Source of the DNA: Hydrocarboniphaga effusa AP103
Lineage (GTDB): Bacteria > Pseudomonadota > Gammaproteobacteria > Nevskiales > Nevskiaceae
Direction of reading: 5' to 3'
Assembly (NCBI RefSeq): GCF_000271305.1
Contig: NZ_AKGD01000001.1
Location: 682,001 to 746,000 of the forward strand
Length of the DNA stretch: 64,000 nucleotides
This document shows positions 51,475 through 59,692 of the stretch, piece by piece. How positions within the stretch are numbered: the first letter of the stretch is position 1; each line of letters starts with the position of its first letter. The position numbers were made by a program, and so were the translations under genes. The notes under the pieces are model-generated. The model saw only the letters and a program-made list of their open reading frames with translations. It did not search any database and had not been told where the DNA came from.

Positions 51475-53559
51475 CTAGGACGGTTCGCTGATCTCGGCGA
51501 CGAGGTTCAGCTGCGCGTCGACGCCGACCACGCAATCCGGCCCGACGCTGAAGGACGATTCGCGCTCCTCGAACACCGCAGGGCCTCGAATGCGATCGCC
51601 CGGCTTGAGCGCATAGCGGTCGTAGACCGCCGCGAGCCGCTCGCCCCAGCCGGCGAAATGGATCAGCCGCTCGCCGCGCAGCGCCGGCGTGTCGACGAGC
51701 GAATAGGCCAGGCTGATGTCGCGCCCGGGCAAGCGGGCCGAGACGCGCCAGTTGACGATCTCCACGGGCAGATCGCCGATGCTGTGATCGAAGCGCGCGG
51801 CATAGGCAGTGTCGAAGGCGTCGCGAATGCCGCTCGCGAGCTCGGGCGACAGCGCGCCGTCGGGCAATTCGACCTCCACTTCGAAGCCCTGTCCGACGTA
51901 GCGCATGTCGGCCGAGCGGGTGACGAGGATCTCCGCCTCGCGGCCACCGGCCTTCAGCAGCAGGCGGCGCGCACGCGCTTCCATGTCGCCGTAGAGCGAT
52001 CGCACGCGGCTCCAGTCGACCCTGGACAGCGGCGCCGCATAGCCGCGCACGTCGTCGACGGCCGGCGCCGCGACCAGAAAGCCGAAAGCCGAAATCACGC
52101 CGGCGCCCATCGGCACGATCACGCGGCGCAGCTTGAGCAGCTTGGCGAGCGCATACGCATGCACCGGGCCCGCGCCGCCGAAAGCCATCAGCGCGTACTG
52201 GCGCGGATCCCTTCCCTTCTCGGCCAGATGCATGCGCGTCGCCGCCGCCATGCTTTCGGTGACGATCTGCTGGATGCCCACCGCCGCGGCTTTCGTATCG
52301 ATCCCGAGCGGCTGCGCCAGGCGCTCGGACAGGGCCCGCTCGACCTGCCCGAGCGACAGCGCCATTTCGCCGCCGAGGAAGAAATCCGGATTCAGATAGC
52401 CGACGACGAGGTCGGAATCGGTGACCGTGGGTTCGGTGCCGCCCCGGCGATACGCGACCGGCCCCGGAACCGAGCCGGCGCTGCGCGGCCCGACTTTCAT
52501 GAGCCCGAGTTCGTCGATCGCGGCGATCGAGCCGCCGCCCGAGCCGATCTCGATCATGTCGACCACGGTGAGCCGCAGCGGCAGGCCCGAGCCCGGCTTG
52601 AACTTGTCGAGACGGCCCGCCTCGAACTCGTGCTTGATGTGCGGATTCCCTTGCTCGACCAGGCACATCTTGGCGGTGGTGCCACCCATGTCGAACGAGA
52701 TGATCCTGTCCTCGCCGATGTTGCGGGCGAGAAAGCCGGCCGCCATCGCGCCGGCGGCAGGGCCCGATTCGAGCAGGCGCACCGGAAAATTCTTGGCCTC
52801 CTCGATCGTGGTGATGCCGCCGCTGGACAGCATGATGTAGAGCTCGCCATCGAAGCCGATCTTCGCCAGATCGTTCTCGAGCCGATCGAGATAGCCATGC
52901 ACGCGCGGCTGCACGTAGGCGTTCACGCAGGCGGTGTTGGTGCGCTCGTATTCGCGGATCTCCGGCGCGACCTCGGACGACAGCGTGACCAGCAGTTGCG
53001 GATACACCTTGTGGATGAGTTCGCGCGCGCGCAGCTCGTGCGCCGGGTTGGCGTACGCATGCAGGAAGGCGATCGCCAGCGCTTCGATCTCGTGCTCCTC
53101 GACGAGCCTGCGCGCCGCCTCGAGCAAGGCTTCCTCGTCGAGCGGCGCATGCTCGCTGCCGTCGACGCGCAGGCGTCCACCGACGCCGAGCCGGCGCTGC
53201 CTCGGCACGATCACGGCCGCGGGCTGCGCGTAGAGATCGTCGACGTCGTAGCGGATCTCGCGGCCCATCTCGAGCACGTCGCGAAAGCCTTCGGTGGTGA
53301 TCAGCCCGACGCGCGCACCGGTTCTTTCGAGCACCGTGTTGGTGATCAGCGTGGTGCCGTGGATGATGCTGTGCACCTGCGCGATATCCGTCGCGGTTTC
53401 ATCGAGCAGGCGCTGCACGCCTTCGACGATGGCCCGGCTCGGCGCCTCGGGCGTCGTCAGGCGCTTGCCGGTCCAGGTCAGCGCGCGAACGTCGTCGTGC
53501 AACACCAGGTCGGTGAAGGTGCCGCCGATGTCGACACCGATTCTCGTGGTCTTTTCCAT
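51475..53559 (-). CDS. Hydantoinase/oxoprolinase subunit A (HyuA-type)
   Basis: 694 residues. The Hydant_A_N nucleotide-binding start is RIGVDIGGTFTDLVL. The Hydantoinase_A core has IIHGTTLITNTVLERTGAR, SSEVAPEIREYERTNTACVN, ESGPAAGAMAAG, SFDMGGTTAKMCLVE and MIEIGSGGGSIAAID. Together with HyuB it forms an ATP-dependent hydrolase/carboxylase of the 5-oxoprolinase, acetone-carboxylase and hydantoinase type. GGAGG precedes the ATG, and the HyuB stop is 2 bp upstream. Confidence 0.94.
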   Translation of the reverse strand: MEKTTRIGVDIGGTFTDLVLHDDVRALTWTGKRLTTPEAPSRAIVEGVQRLLDETATDIAQVHSIIHGTTLITNTVLERTGARVGLITTEGFRDVLEMGREIRYDVDDLYAQPAAVIVPRQRRLGVGGRLRVDGSEHAPLDEEALLEAARRLVEEHEIEALAIAFLHAYANPAHELRARELIHKVYPQLLVTLSSEVAPEIREYERTNTACVNAYVQPRVHGYLDRLENDLAKIGFDGELYIMLSSGGITTIEEAKNFPVRLLESGPAAGAMAAGFLARNIGEDRIISFDMGGTTAKMCLVEQGNPHIKHEFEAGRLDKFKPGSGLPLRLTVVDMIEIGSGGGSIAAIDELGLMKVGPRSAGSVPGPVAYRRGGTEPTVTDSDLVVGYLNPDFFLGGEMALSLGQVERALSERLAQPLGIDTKAAAVGIQQIVTESMAAATRMHLAEKGRDPRQYALMAFGGAGPVHAYALAKLLKLRRVIVPMGAGVISAFGFLVAAPAVDDVRGYAAPLSRVDWSRVRSLYGDMEARARRLLLKAGGREAEILVTRSADMRYVGQGFEVEVELPDGALSPELASGIRDAFDTAYAARFDHSIGDLPVEIVNWRVSARLPGRDISLAYSLVDTPALRGERLIHFAGWGERLAAVYDRYALKPGDRIRGPAVFEERESSFSVGPDCVVGVDAQLNLVAEISEPS

Positions 53560-53561
53560 GG

Positions 53562-55241
53562 TTATCGGCCTCCCGCTGCCGCGGGCTCGGCCGCGGCGAG
53601 ATCGAAGCCGTAATCGCGCAGCGCGGCTTCGGCGGTGATGAATCCGGCATCAAGATCGCGCGCGATCGCTTCGCGCTCGCGTTGAGCCGGCAAGCCGTAA
53701 CCGCCCCCGCCCGCGAACGACAGCGTAACGCGCGCTCCCGCGGGCATCGGCGAAATCGACTTCAGGCTCGGCACGACACCGTGACCGAACTCGGCGCGCG
53801 CGCTGGCGCCCGCGCCGCCACCGAGCACGCCGAGCGCCGGATGCCGTTCGCGATCGCCCAGCAGCACGACGCGCAGCGGACGGCCCGCGATGTTCTCGAC
53901 CTCGATGTCCTGTCCCAGTCCGCCGCGATGGCGGCCGATGCCGCCGGAGTCGCTGCGATATTCCTTCTTCACGAACAGCAGCGGGGCGACGGCTTCGAGC
54001 GCCTCGATGCTGCCGCTGCCCGAATTCGACGGGAACGCGGTCGTCGCCAGCCCGTCGTGACGCGAAGACGCGCCCATGCCCGCGCTCGCGAACAGGATCA
54101 GCGAAAACGGCTGCCGCTCCTGCGTTTCACCCGAGAACTGCACGCGCAGCGCCGGCGCACCGCCGCTGTCGGCGATGATGTGCTCGGGCAGCACGGCCGC
54201 GAGCGCCTGGTAGATGACGCAGGACAGCAGATGCCCGGTCAGATGCCGCGCCATCACCGGCGCCGGAAAGTTGGCGTTGACGATGGAACCGGCCGGGGCC
54301 GTCACCGTGATCGGCTTGTACGAGCCTTCGTTCCGGCGCGTGTGCGGATCGAGCAGGATCTTGACCGGATAGATCGAGTACGCGGTGGTGTAGTTGATCG
54401 TGCAGTTGATCGCATGCCGCACTTGCGGAGAGCTGCCGCTGTAATCGATGCGCATCTGGTCGCCGGCGACGGTGACCGCGCATTCGATATGCGTGGGCTG
54501 GCCTTCGATGCCGTCCGCATCCAGCGACGAGCGATAGACGCCGTCGGGAATCGCCGCGATGGCCCGGCGCATCACCTGCTCCGACTTCGCATGCACCGCA
54601 TCGGAGATCGCGTGCAAATCCGCTTCGCCGATTTCCTCCAGGAACTCGGTCAGGCGGCGCCGGCACACCTCGTGCGCCGCCATCTGCGCCTCGAGATCGC
54701 CGAGCACCTGGCCCGGCAAGCGGACGTTGCCGAGCAGCAGATCGAGCATGCCGTCGTTGCGCTCGCCGCCGCGCAGCATGTGCACGGGTGGAATCAGCAC
54801 GCCTTCGGAAATGAGCTCGGTCGCGCCCATCGTCGGGGTGCCGCCGATGTCCGGCGCGTGCGCCGCGGTGCCGGCGAAGCCGATCAGTTCGCCGCGATGG
54901 AAAATCGGCGACAGCATCGCGATGTCGGGCAGATGCCCGGTCGCGATCCACGGATGATTGGTGATGACGCAATCGCCCGCGCGCCAGGTGTCGAGCGGAA
55001 ACTTGCCGAGCACATGACGTGTCATGACGCCCATCAGCGCGGCGAAGGCCGGAATGCCGGCCCGGCATTCCGCGACGGTCTCTCCGCGCGCGTTCAACAG
55101 CACGACGGTGTAGTCGTTGGCCTCGCGGATGATGGTGGAAAACGCGGTGCGCAACAGCGTGGTCGCGGATTCATCCACGATCGCGACCAGTCGGCTCCAC
55201 CAGATTTCCAGCGTGATCGGATTGATCTCGGCACGCGGCAT
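53562..55241 (-). CDS. Hydantoinase/oxoprolinase subunit B (HyuB-type)
   Basis: 559 residues of the Hydantoinase_B family: PITLEIWWSRLVAIVDESAT, FSTIIREANDYTVVLLNARG, DCVITNHPWIATGHLPDIAM, DYSGSSPQVRHAINCTINYT and KEYRSDSGGIGRHRGGLGQD. It partners the HyuA-type protein encoded directly downstream. The substrate is unknown; the neighbourhood suggests a cyclic amide, lactone or keto acid. GGAGAGAG precedes the ATG, with a twin operator about 90 bp upstream. Confidence 0.94.
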   Translation of the reverse strand: MPRAEINPITLEIWWSRLVAIVDESATTLLRTAFSTIIREANDYTVVLLNARGETVAECRAGIPAFAALMGVMTRHVLGKFPLDTWRAGDCVITNHPWIATGHLPDIAMLSPIFHRGELIGFAGTAAHAPDIGGTPTMGATELISEGVLIPPVHMLRGGERNDGMLDLLLGNVRLPGQVLGDLEAQMAAHEVCRRRLTEFLEEIGEADLHAISDAVHAKSEQVMRRAIAAIPDGVYRSSLDADGIEGQPTHIECAVTVAGDQMRIDYSGSSPQVRHAINCTINYTTAYSIYPVKILLDPHTRRNEGSYKPITVTAPAGSIVNANFPAPVMARHLTGHLLSCVIYQALAAVLPEHIIADSGGAPALRVQFSGETQERQPFSLILFASAGMGASSRHDGLATTAFPSNSGSGSIEALEAVAPLLFVKKEYRSDSGGIGRHRGGLGQDIEVENIAGRPLRVVLLGDRERHPALGVLGGGAGASARAEFGHGVVPSLKSISPMPAGARVTLSFAGGGGYGLPAQREREAIARDLDAGFITAEAALRDYGFDLAAAEPAAAGGR

Positions 55242-55328
55242 CGATTCTCTCTCCAGGCATGACGTCTTGTGTAATGCGGGAACGGCTCGCCAACGGGCTG
55301 CGTTCTCGATATTCGGGCAGCTTACATA

Positions 55329-55362
55329 ATTGAATCCAATTTAACAAATTATTGGATTCAAT
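55329..55362. promoter_or_regulatory. Twin GntR-type operator between hyuB and the amidohydrolase gene
   Basis: ATTGAATCCAAT (55329-55340) and its exact inverse ATTGGATTCAAT (55351-55362) have starts 22 bp apart in AT-rich DNA between divergent genes. The motif closely resembles the VanR-type operator ATTGGATCCAAT. Confidence 0.8.
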
Positions 55363-55420
55363 TATGCTGACACCGACACGCTTGCCGCGTGAATACCGAT
55401 TCCATACGAGAGGAGAAGCC

Positions 55421-56317
55421 ATGCAGGCTCATTCAACGACGGTTACAGGAGAAGAGTTGCGCGCACCGCATTCGACGGGCACGGCCCCGCCACGAACCGC
55501 GGCGCCGATCGATGCGACCGACTGTCACCATCACATCTTCGATCCGCGCTTCCAGAAGTACGGCGAGATCTACGTGCCTTCGGCGACGGTTGCCGAGTAC
55601 CAGCTGTTCAAGCGCCGCCTCGGACTGTCGCGCTCCATCGTCGTCGCACCGTCGAACTACGGCACCGACAACAGCTGCCTGATCGATGCCTTGCAACAGC
55701 TCGGAACGACCGCCGCACGCGGCGTGGCTTACGTCGGCCCGCAGGTTTCCGACGACGAGATCAAGCGGCTGCACGAGCATGGCGTACGCGGGCTGCGCAT
55801 CTATCTCGACAAGAACCAGGTTCCGACGCACGAGCAGGTTCGCACGCTCGGCAAGCAGGCCGCCGATCAGGGATGGTCGCTGCAGTTCGTCGGCACCGCG
55901 CGAACGGAAATCTTCGTCGAATGGCAGGACAGCATCCTCAACCTGCCCTGCTCGAGCGTGATCGATCATTTCGGCTGGCTGCCGCAGCCCGCGGGCGTGA
56001 ACAGCAAGACTGCCCAAACGCTCTACAAGCTGCTCGACAGCGGCAAGGTCTACGTCAAGCTCTCGGGCTTGTACCTGTCATCCGCGATCGGCTATCCGAC
56101 CTACTCGGATCTCGACGAAGTGGCGACGCGCTTCATCACGCTTGCGCCGGAGCGCATCATCTGGGGAAGCGACTGGCCGCATCCGATGGCAATGGGAAAG
56201 CAGCAGATGCCCGACGGCGCGATGCTGTTCGATCGGCTCGCACAATGGGCGCAGCGCGACGAGGTCTTCCAGCAGATCCTCGTCGGCAATCCCGATCGGC
56301 TCTACTGGGCCGACTGA
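55421..56317 (+). CDS. Amidohydrolase-2 family lactonase-like hydrolase
   Basis: 298 residues from the ATG at 55421 with AGAGGAG 5-6 nt before. A TIM-barrel metallohydrolase: the metal motif DCHHHIFDP, a later VIDHFGWLPQ, KLSGLY and IIWGSDWPHP with the conserved catalytic aspartate. It is closest in pattern to lactonases such as 2-pyrone-4,6-dicarboxylate lactonase and sugar lactonases. It should open a lactone or hydrolyse a related ester. It is divergent from hyuB and shares its twin operator. Confidence 0.9.
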   Translation: MQAHSTTVTGEELRAPHSTGTAPPRTAAPIDATDCHHHIFDPRFQKYGEIYVPSATVAEYQLFKRRLGLSRSIVVAPSNYGTDNSCLIDALQQLGTTAARGVAYVGPQVSDDEIKRLHEHGVRGLRIYLDKNQVPTHEQVRTLGKQAADQGWSLQFVGTARTEIFVEWQDSILNLPCSSVIDHFGWLPQPAGVNSKTAQTLYKLLDSGKVYVKLSGLYLSSAIGYPTYSDLDEVATRFITLAPERIIWGSDWPHPMAMGKQQMPDGAMLFDRLAQWAQRDEVFQQILVGNPDRLYWAD

Positions 56318-56355
56318 GGCGATCAGCGAGACGCTGAGTTAAAGACCGCGCGCCC

Positions 56356-56389
56356 TACAGCCCTGCCTCTCGACGGAAGCAGGGCTGTA
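56356..56389. terminator. Bidirectional hairpin between convergent genes
   Basis: An 11-bp perfect stem (TACAGCCCTGC with its complement) around a 12-nt loop, between the amidohydrolase and SDR stops. No T-run on either side. Confidence 0.55.
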
Positions 56390-56396
56390 CGCCGGC

Positions 56397-57158
56397 CTAG
56401 AAAGCGAAGCGCCGGAAGCTGCCGTCAACCGGCAATACCACGCCCGATACGTAGGCGGCCTCGCTGGAGACGAGAAACAGGGCCGCGGCCGCGAGTTCCT
56501 CGGCCTCGCCGAGACGGCCCATCGGCAACTGCTCGGCATAGCGGCGCTCGTCGTCCGGGGTCGGCAGCCTGCGCATCAGTTGTTCGCTGCGGATGCGTCC
56601 GGGCTGGATGCAGTTGAGCGTCACGCCGTTGCGGGCGACCTCGAGGGACACGCCCTTGGACCAGGCGTGCAAGGCGGCTTTCGCAGGGGTCGAGGCGCTC
56701 AGGAACTGCGGTTCGGAAGTGCCGGTGATCGACACGACACGGCCCCAGTTCCGCGCGCACATGCCCGGGAGCAGTGCATGCGTCAGTTCGCGCGGAGAGA
56801 AGAAGCCGATCTGCATCGCCTCGTTCCACTCCGCGTCGGGACTCTGCAAGGCGATCGGACGGCTCGCGCCGCCGGCGTTGACCAGGATGTCGATCGCTCC
56901 ACCCGCGAGGTCCACAGCCGCGGCCGCCAGGCTGCGGGACGCGCCCGGTTCCGCCATGTCGAAGCCCAGGCTATCGATCGGCCGGCCGCCGGCCGATTGC
57001 GCCTGCTCCGACAGCGCGTCGATCAAGGCGCTCCGCCGCGCCGCACCGATGACGCGGACACCCGCCAGCGACAGCGCCAGCGCGATCGCGCGACCGATGC
57101 CCTGGCTTGCGCCGGTGACCAGCGCGGTTCGTCCCTCGAAAGTCAGTTTCATGCTCAC
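56397..57158 (-). CDS. SDR-family oxidoreductase with altered active site
   Basis: 253 residues from a GTG at 57158 (AGGAG 5 nt upstream). The cofactor motif is TGASQGIGRA, followed by NAGGAS, and the family end VSGVVLPVDGSF. The catalytic tetrad is altered: after VVSITGTSE the expected YxxxK reads STPAK, so the catalytic tyrosine is a serine while the lysine remains. Dehydrogenase activity may be weak or of a different kind. It is last in the operon led by the TonB-dependent receptor gene. Confidence 0.88.
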   Translation of the reverse strand: MSMKLTFEGRTALVTGASQGIGRAIALALSLAGVRVIGAARRSALIDALSEQAQSAGGRPIDSLGFDMAEPGASRSLAAAAVDLAGGAIDILVNAGGASRPIALQSPDAEWNEAMQIGFFSPRELTHALLPGMCARNWGRVVSITGTSEPQFLSASTPAKAALHAWSKGVSLEVARNGVTLNCIQPGRIRSEQLMRRLPTPDDERRYAEQLPMGRLGEAEELAAAALFLVSSEAAYVSGVVLPVDGSFRRFAF

Positions 57159-57224
57159 CCAGGCTCCTCGTGATCGGCCACTTTCAGCCCAAGCGTGCGA
57201 GTCGGCCTGAGCCGATTCGCCGGA

Positions 57225-58553
57225 TCAGGCGGTGCGCGCAGCGGGTTCCGGCAAGGCGCGGCGGAATACGCCGCGCCCACCGAGCAAGGCCAGCGTCGCG
57301 ATCGCGAACGACACCGGCAGGACCACGCGCATCGACAAGGCGATCTTGGACGGGTCCATGAACACGTGGTCGTTCAGCACGCCGATCATCAAGGGACCGA
57401 CGGTCGACGCGAACAGCATCGTCGTCAGCGAATACAGCGCGGTGGTCTGCGCGCGCATGCGGTTCGGTACCAGTTCGGCGAGTGCGGCCTGGCACAGGCT
57501 GAAACCCGATCCGATCAGGAAATTGAGCATCGCAGCGCCGACCAGCGCCAAGCCCGCCCACTGCAGCGTGAGCGCCAGGCTCGCCAGCACGCTGATCGCG
57601 GCGGCCCAGCCGCCGACCACGAACTTCGCATCCCTTGCGCCACGTTTGGCGATCGCATCGTTCAGCAGGCCGCCGGAGATCGCACCGACCGGTCCCATGA
57701 TCAGGGTCAGGACGCCCAGCCAGATCGCCGCGTTTCCGGGCGCCCATTCGTGGGTGCGCACGAACAGGGTCGGGGCCCAGGATTGAATCGTCTGTCCGGC
57801 GACCGACATCGAGCCGAAACCGACGATCGCGGCGCCGATCGCATAGCGCTGGCGCTTGAAGACCTCCCAGACTTGCTGGGACGTGTACGGCGCTCCCGCG
57901 ACTTCACCGCTGTCGTTGCGACGCATCGGTTCCTTGACGAACAGCAGCAGCGGAATCAGCACGTAGCCGAGTCCGCCGACGACCACGAACACGACACGCC
58001 ACGGCGTCAGATCTCCGAGCACGGGCAGCGAGACCACCGTGGTCCCGAGCAGCTTGAGCAGGAATCCGCCTCCGCCGAGCGCCAGCGCCGCGCCGAGATA
58101 CGCGCCGATCGAATAGAGGCTGATCGCCCGCACGCGTCGCCGCGGTTCGAAATAGTCGGACAGGATCGAGACCGCGCACGGAAACACGATCGCCTCGCCG
58201 ACCGCGGTCATGATGCGGGCCGCGAACAGTTCCGGAACCGTGCGCGCGAGCCCGCAGAACACGGTCGCCGAACACCAGACCAGCGCGGCGATCATCAGCA
58301 GGTTGCGGCGATTGCCGCGGTCCGCGAGCCGCGCGAGCGGAAACAGGAACAGACAATAGAACACGCCGAAGGCCGCGCCTTGCAGCAGGCCGAAAGTGGT
58401 ATCGCTGATGCCGAACTCGTGCTCGATCGGCCCGACCACCGTGGATAGCAGCGCACGATCCATGTAGTTGAACGCGTACGTCAGCATCATCACGAAGCAG
58501 ACATACCAGGAATAGGAATCGACGCGCGGACCGCCGGACACACTGGATTTCAT
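57225..58553 (-). CDS. MFS transporter (ACS/TtuB-like)
   Basis: 442 residues from the ATG at 58553, with twelve hydrophobic segments. MFS loop motif RLADRGNRR and the N-terminal motif FNYMDRALLSTVVGPIEHEF fit the anion:cation symporter group, which includes tartrate and hexuronate carriers. It lies downstream of the TtuC-like gene (28-bp gap), as ttuB and ttuC are neighbours in tartrate loci. It would bring the organic acid across the inner membrane. Confidence 0.9.
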   Translation of the reverse strand: MKSSVSGGPRVDSYSWYVCFVMMLTYAFNYMDRALLSTVVGPIEHEFGISDTTFGLLQGAAFGVFYCLFLFPLARLADRGNRRNLLMIAALVWCSATVFCGLARTVPELFAARIMTAVGEAIVFPCAVSILSDYFEPRRRVRAISLYSIGAYLGAALALGGGGFLLKLLGTTVVSLPVLGDLTPWRVVFVVVGGLGYVLIPLLLFVKEPMRRNDSGEVAGAPYTSQQVWEVFKRQRYAIGAAIVGFGSMSVAGQTIQSWAPTLFVRTHEWAPGNAAIWLGVLTLIMGPVGAISGGLLNDAIAKRGARDAKFVVGGWAAAISVLASLALTLQWAGLALVGAAMLNFLIGSGFSLCQAALAELVPNRMRAQTTALYSLTTMLFASTVGPLMIGVLNDHVFMDPSKIALSMRVVLPVSFAIATLALLGGRGVFRRALPEPAARTA

Positions 58554-58581
58554 GCGTGGGCTCGTTGAAGGTGAAGCCGGC

Positions 58582-59658
58582 TCACTCGACTGCGTCCGCG
58601 ATCGCCTGGCCACAGGCGATGGTTCCGGCCGGCCCGCCGAGATCGCGCGTGCGCAGCGCAGGTTCGGCGAGTACGCGCTCGATCGCCGAGACGATCGCGG
58701 CGGCGGCCTCGCGTTCGCCGAGATGATCGAGCATCAGGGCGGCCGACCAGATCTGTCCGACCGGATTGGCGATCCATTTTCCGGCGATGTCGGGCGCCGA
58801 ACCGTGCACGGGTTCGAACAGCGACGGGAACACGCGCTCGGGATTGATGTTGGCCGCCGGCGCGATGCCGATGGTGCCCGTACACGCGGGCCCGAGATCC
58901 GACAGGATGTCGCCGAACAGATTCGACGCCACCACCACGTCGAACCAGTCCGGGTGCTGCACGAAGTGCGCGGTGAGAATGTCGATGTGGTACTTGTCCC
59001 AGCGCACGTCTGCATACTGCGGCGCCATCGCCTCCACGCGCTCGTCCCAGTACGGCATGGTGATCGAAATGCCGTTGGATTTGGTCGCCGACGTGAGATG
59101 CTTTTTCTCGCGCCGCTGTGCGAGCTCGAACGCGTACTTGAGCACACGATCGATGCCCACTCGCGTCATCACCGTTTCCTGCATCACGATCTCGCGATCG
59201 GTGCCCGGAAACATGCGGCCGCCGATCGACGAGTATTCGCCCTCGGTGTTCTCGCGCACCACGTAGAAATCGATGTCGCCGGGCTTGCGCCCGGCGAGTG
59301 GACTTGGAACACCCGGCATGAGCTTGACCGGACGCAGGTTCACGTACTGATCGAACTCGCGCCGGAACTGGATCAGCGAGCCCCACAGCGAGATGTGATC
59401 CGGCACCGTCTCCGGCCAGCCCACGGCGCCGAAGAAGATCGCATCGTGGCTGCCGATCTGCTGCTTCCAGTCCGCGGGCATCATCGCGCCGTGGCGCAGA
59501 TAGTATTCGCAGGAGGCGAAATCGAAATGGTCGTACTCCAGGCCGAAGCCGTAGCGCCTGGAGACGGCCTCCAGCACGCGAAGGCCTTCGGGAACCACTT
59601 CCTTGCCGATGCCGTCGCCGGCAATGACGGCGATTCGATGCCTGCGGACTGTACTCAT
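58582..59658 (-). CDS. Tartrate/D-malate dehydrogenase (TtuC/YeaU-type)
   Basis: 358 residues of the isocitrate/isopropylmalate dehydrogenase family: IAVIAGDGIGKEVVPEGLRV, PDHISLWGSLIQFRREFDQY, VVRENTEGEYSSIGGR, TSATKSNGISITMPYWDERV, DVVVASNLFGDILSDLGP and EPVHGSAPDIAGK. The NAD-dependent oxidative decarboxylation of tartrate or D-malate is the named activity of this subgroup. It follows the TonB-receptor gene by 34 bp. Confidence 0.94.
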   Translation of the reverse strand: MSTVRRHRIAVIAGDGIGKEVVPEGLRVLEAVSRRYGFGLEYDHFDFASCEYYLRHGAMMPADWKQQIGSHDAIFFGAVGWPETVPDHISLWGSLIQFRREFDQYVNLRPVKLMPGVPSPLAGRKPGDIDFYVVRENTEGEYSSIGGRMFPGTDREIVMQETVMTRVGIDRVLKYAFELAQRREKKHLTSATKSNGISITMPYWDERVEAMAPQYADVRWDKYHIDILTAHFVQHPDWFDVVVASNLFGDILSDLGPACTGTIGIAPAANINPERVFPSLFEPVHGSAPDIAGKWIANPVGQIWSAALMLDHLGEREAAAAIVSAIERVLAEPALRTRDLGGPAGTIACGQAIADAVE

Positions 59659-59692
59659 GCAATTGTTCTCTCGAGTGCTACCGGATGGGCCG

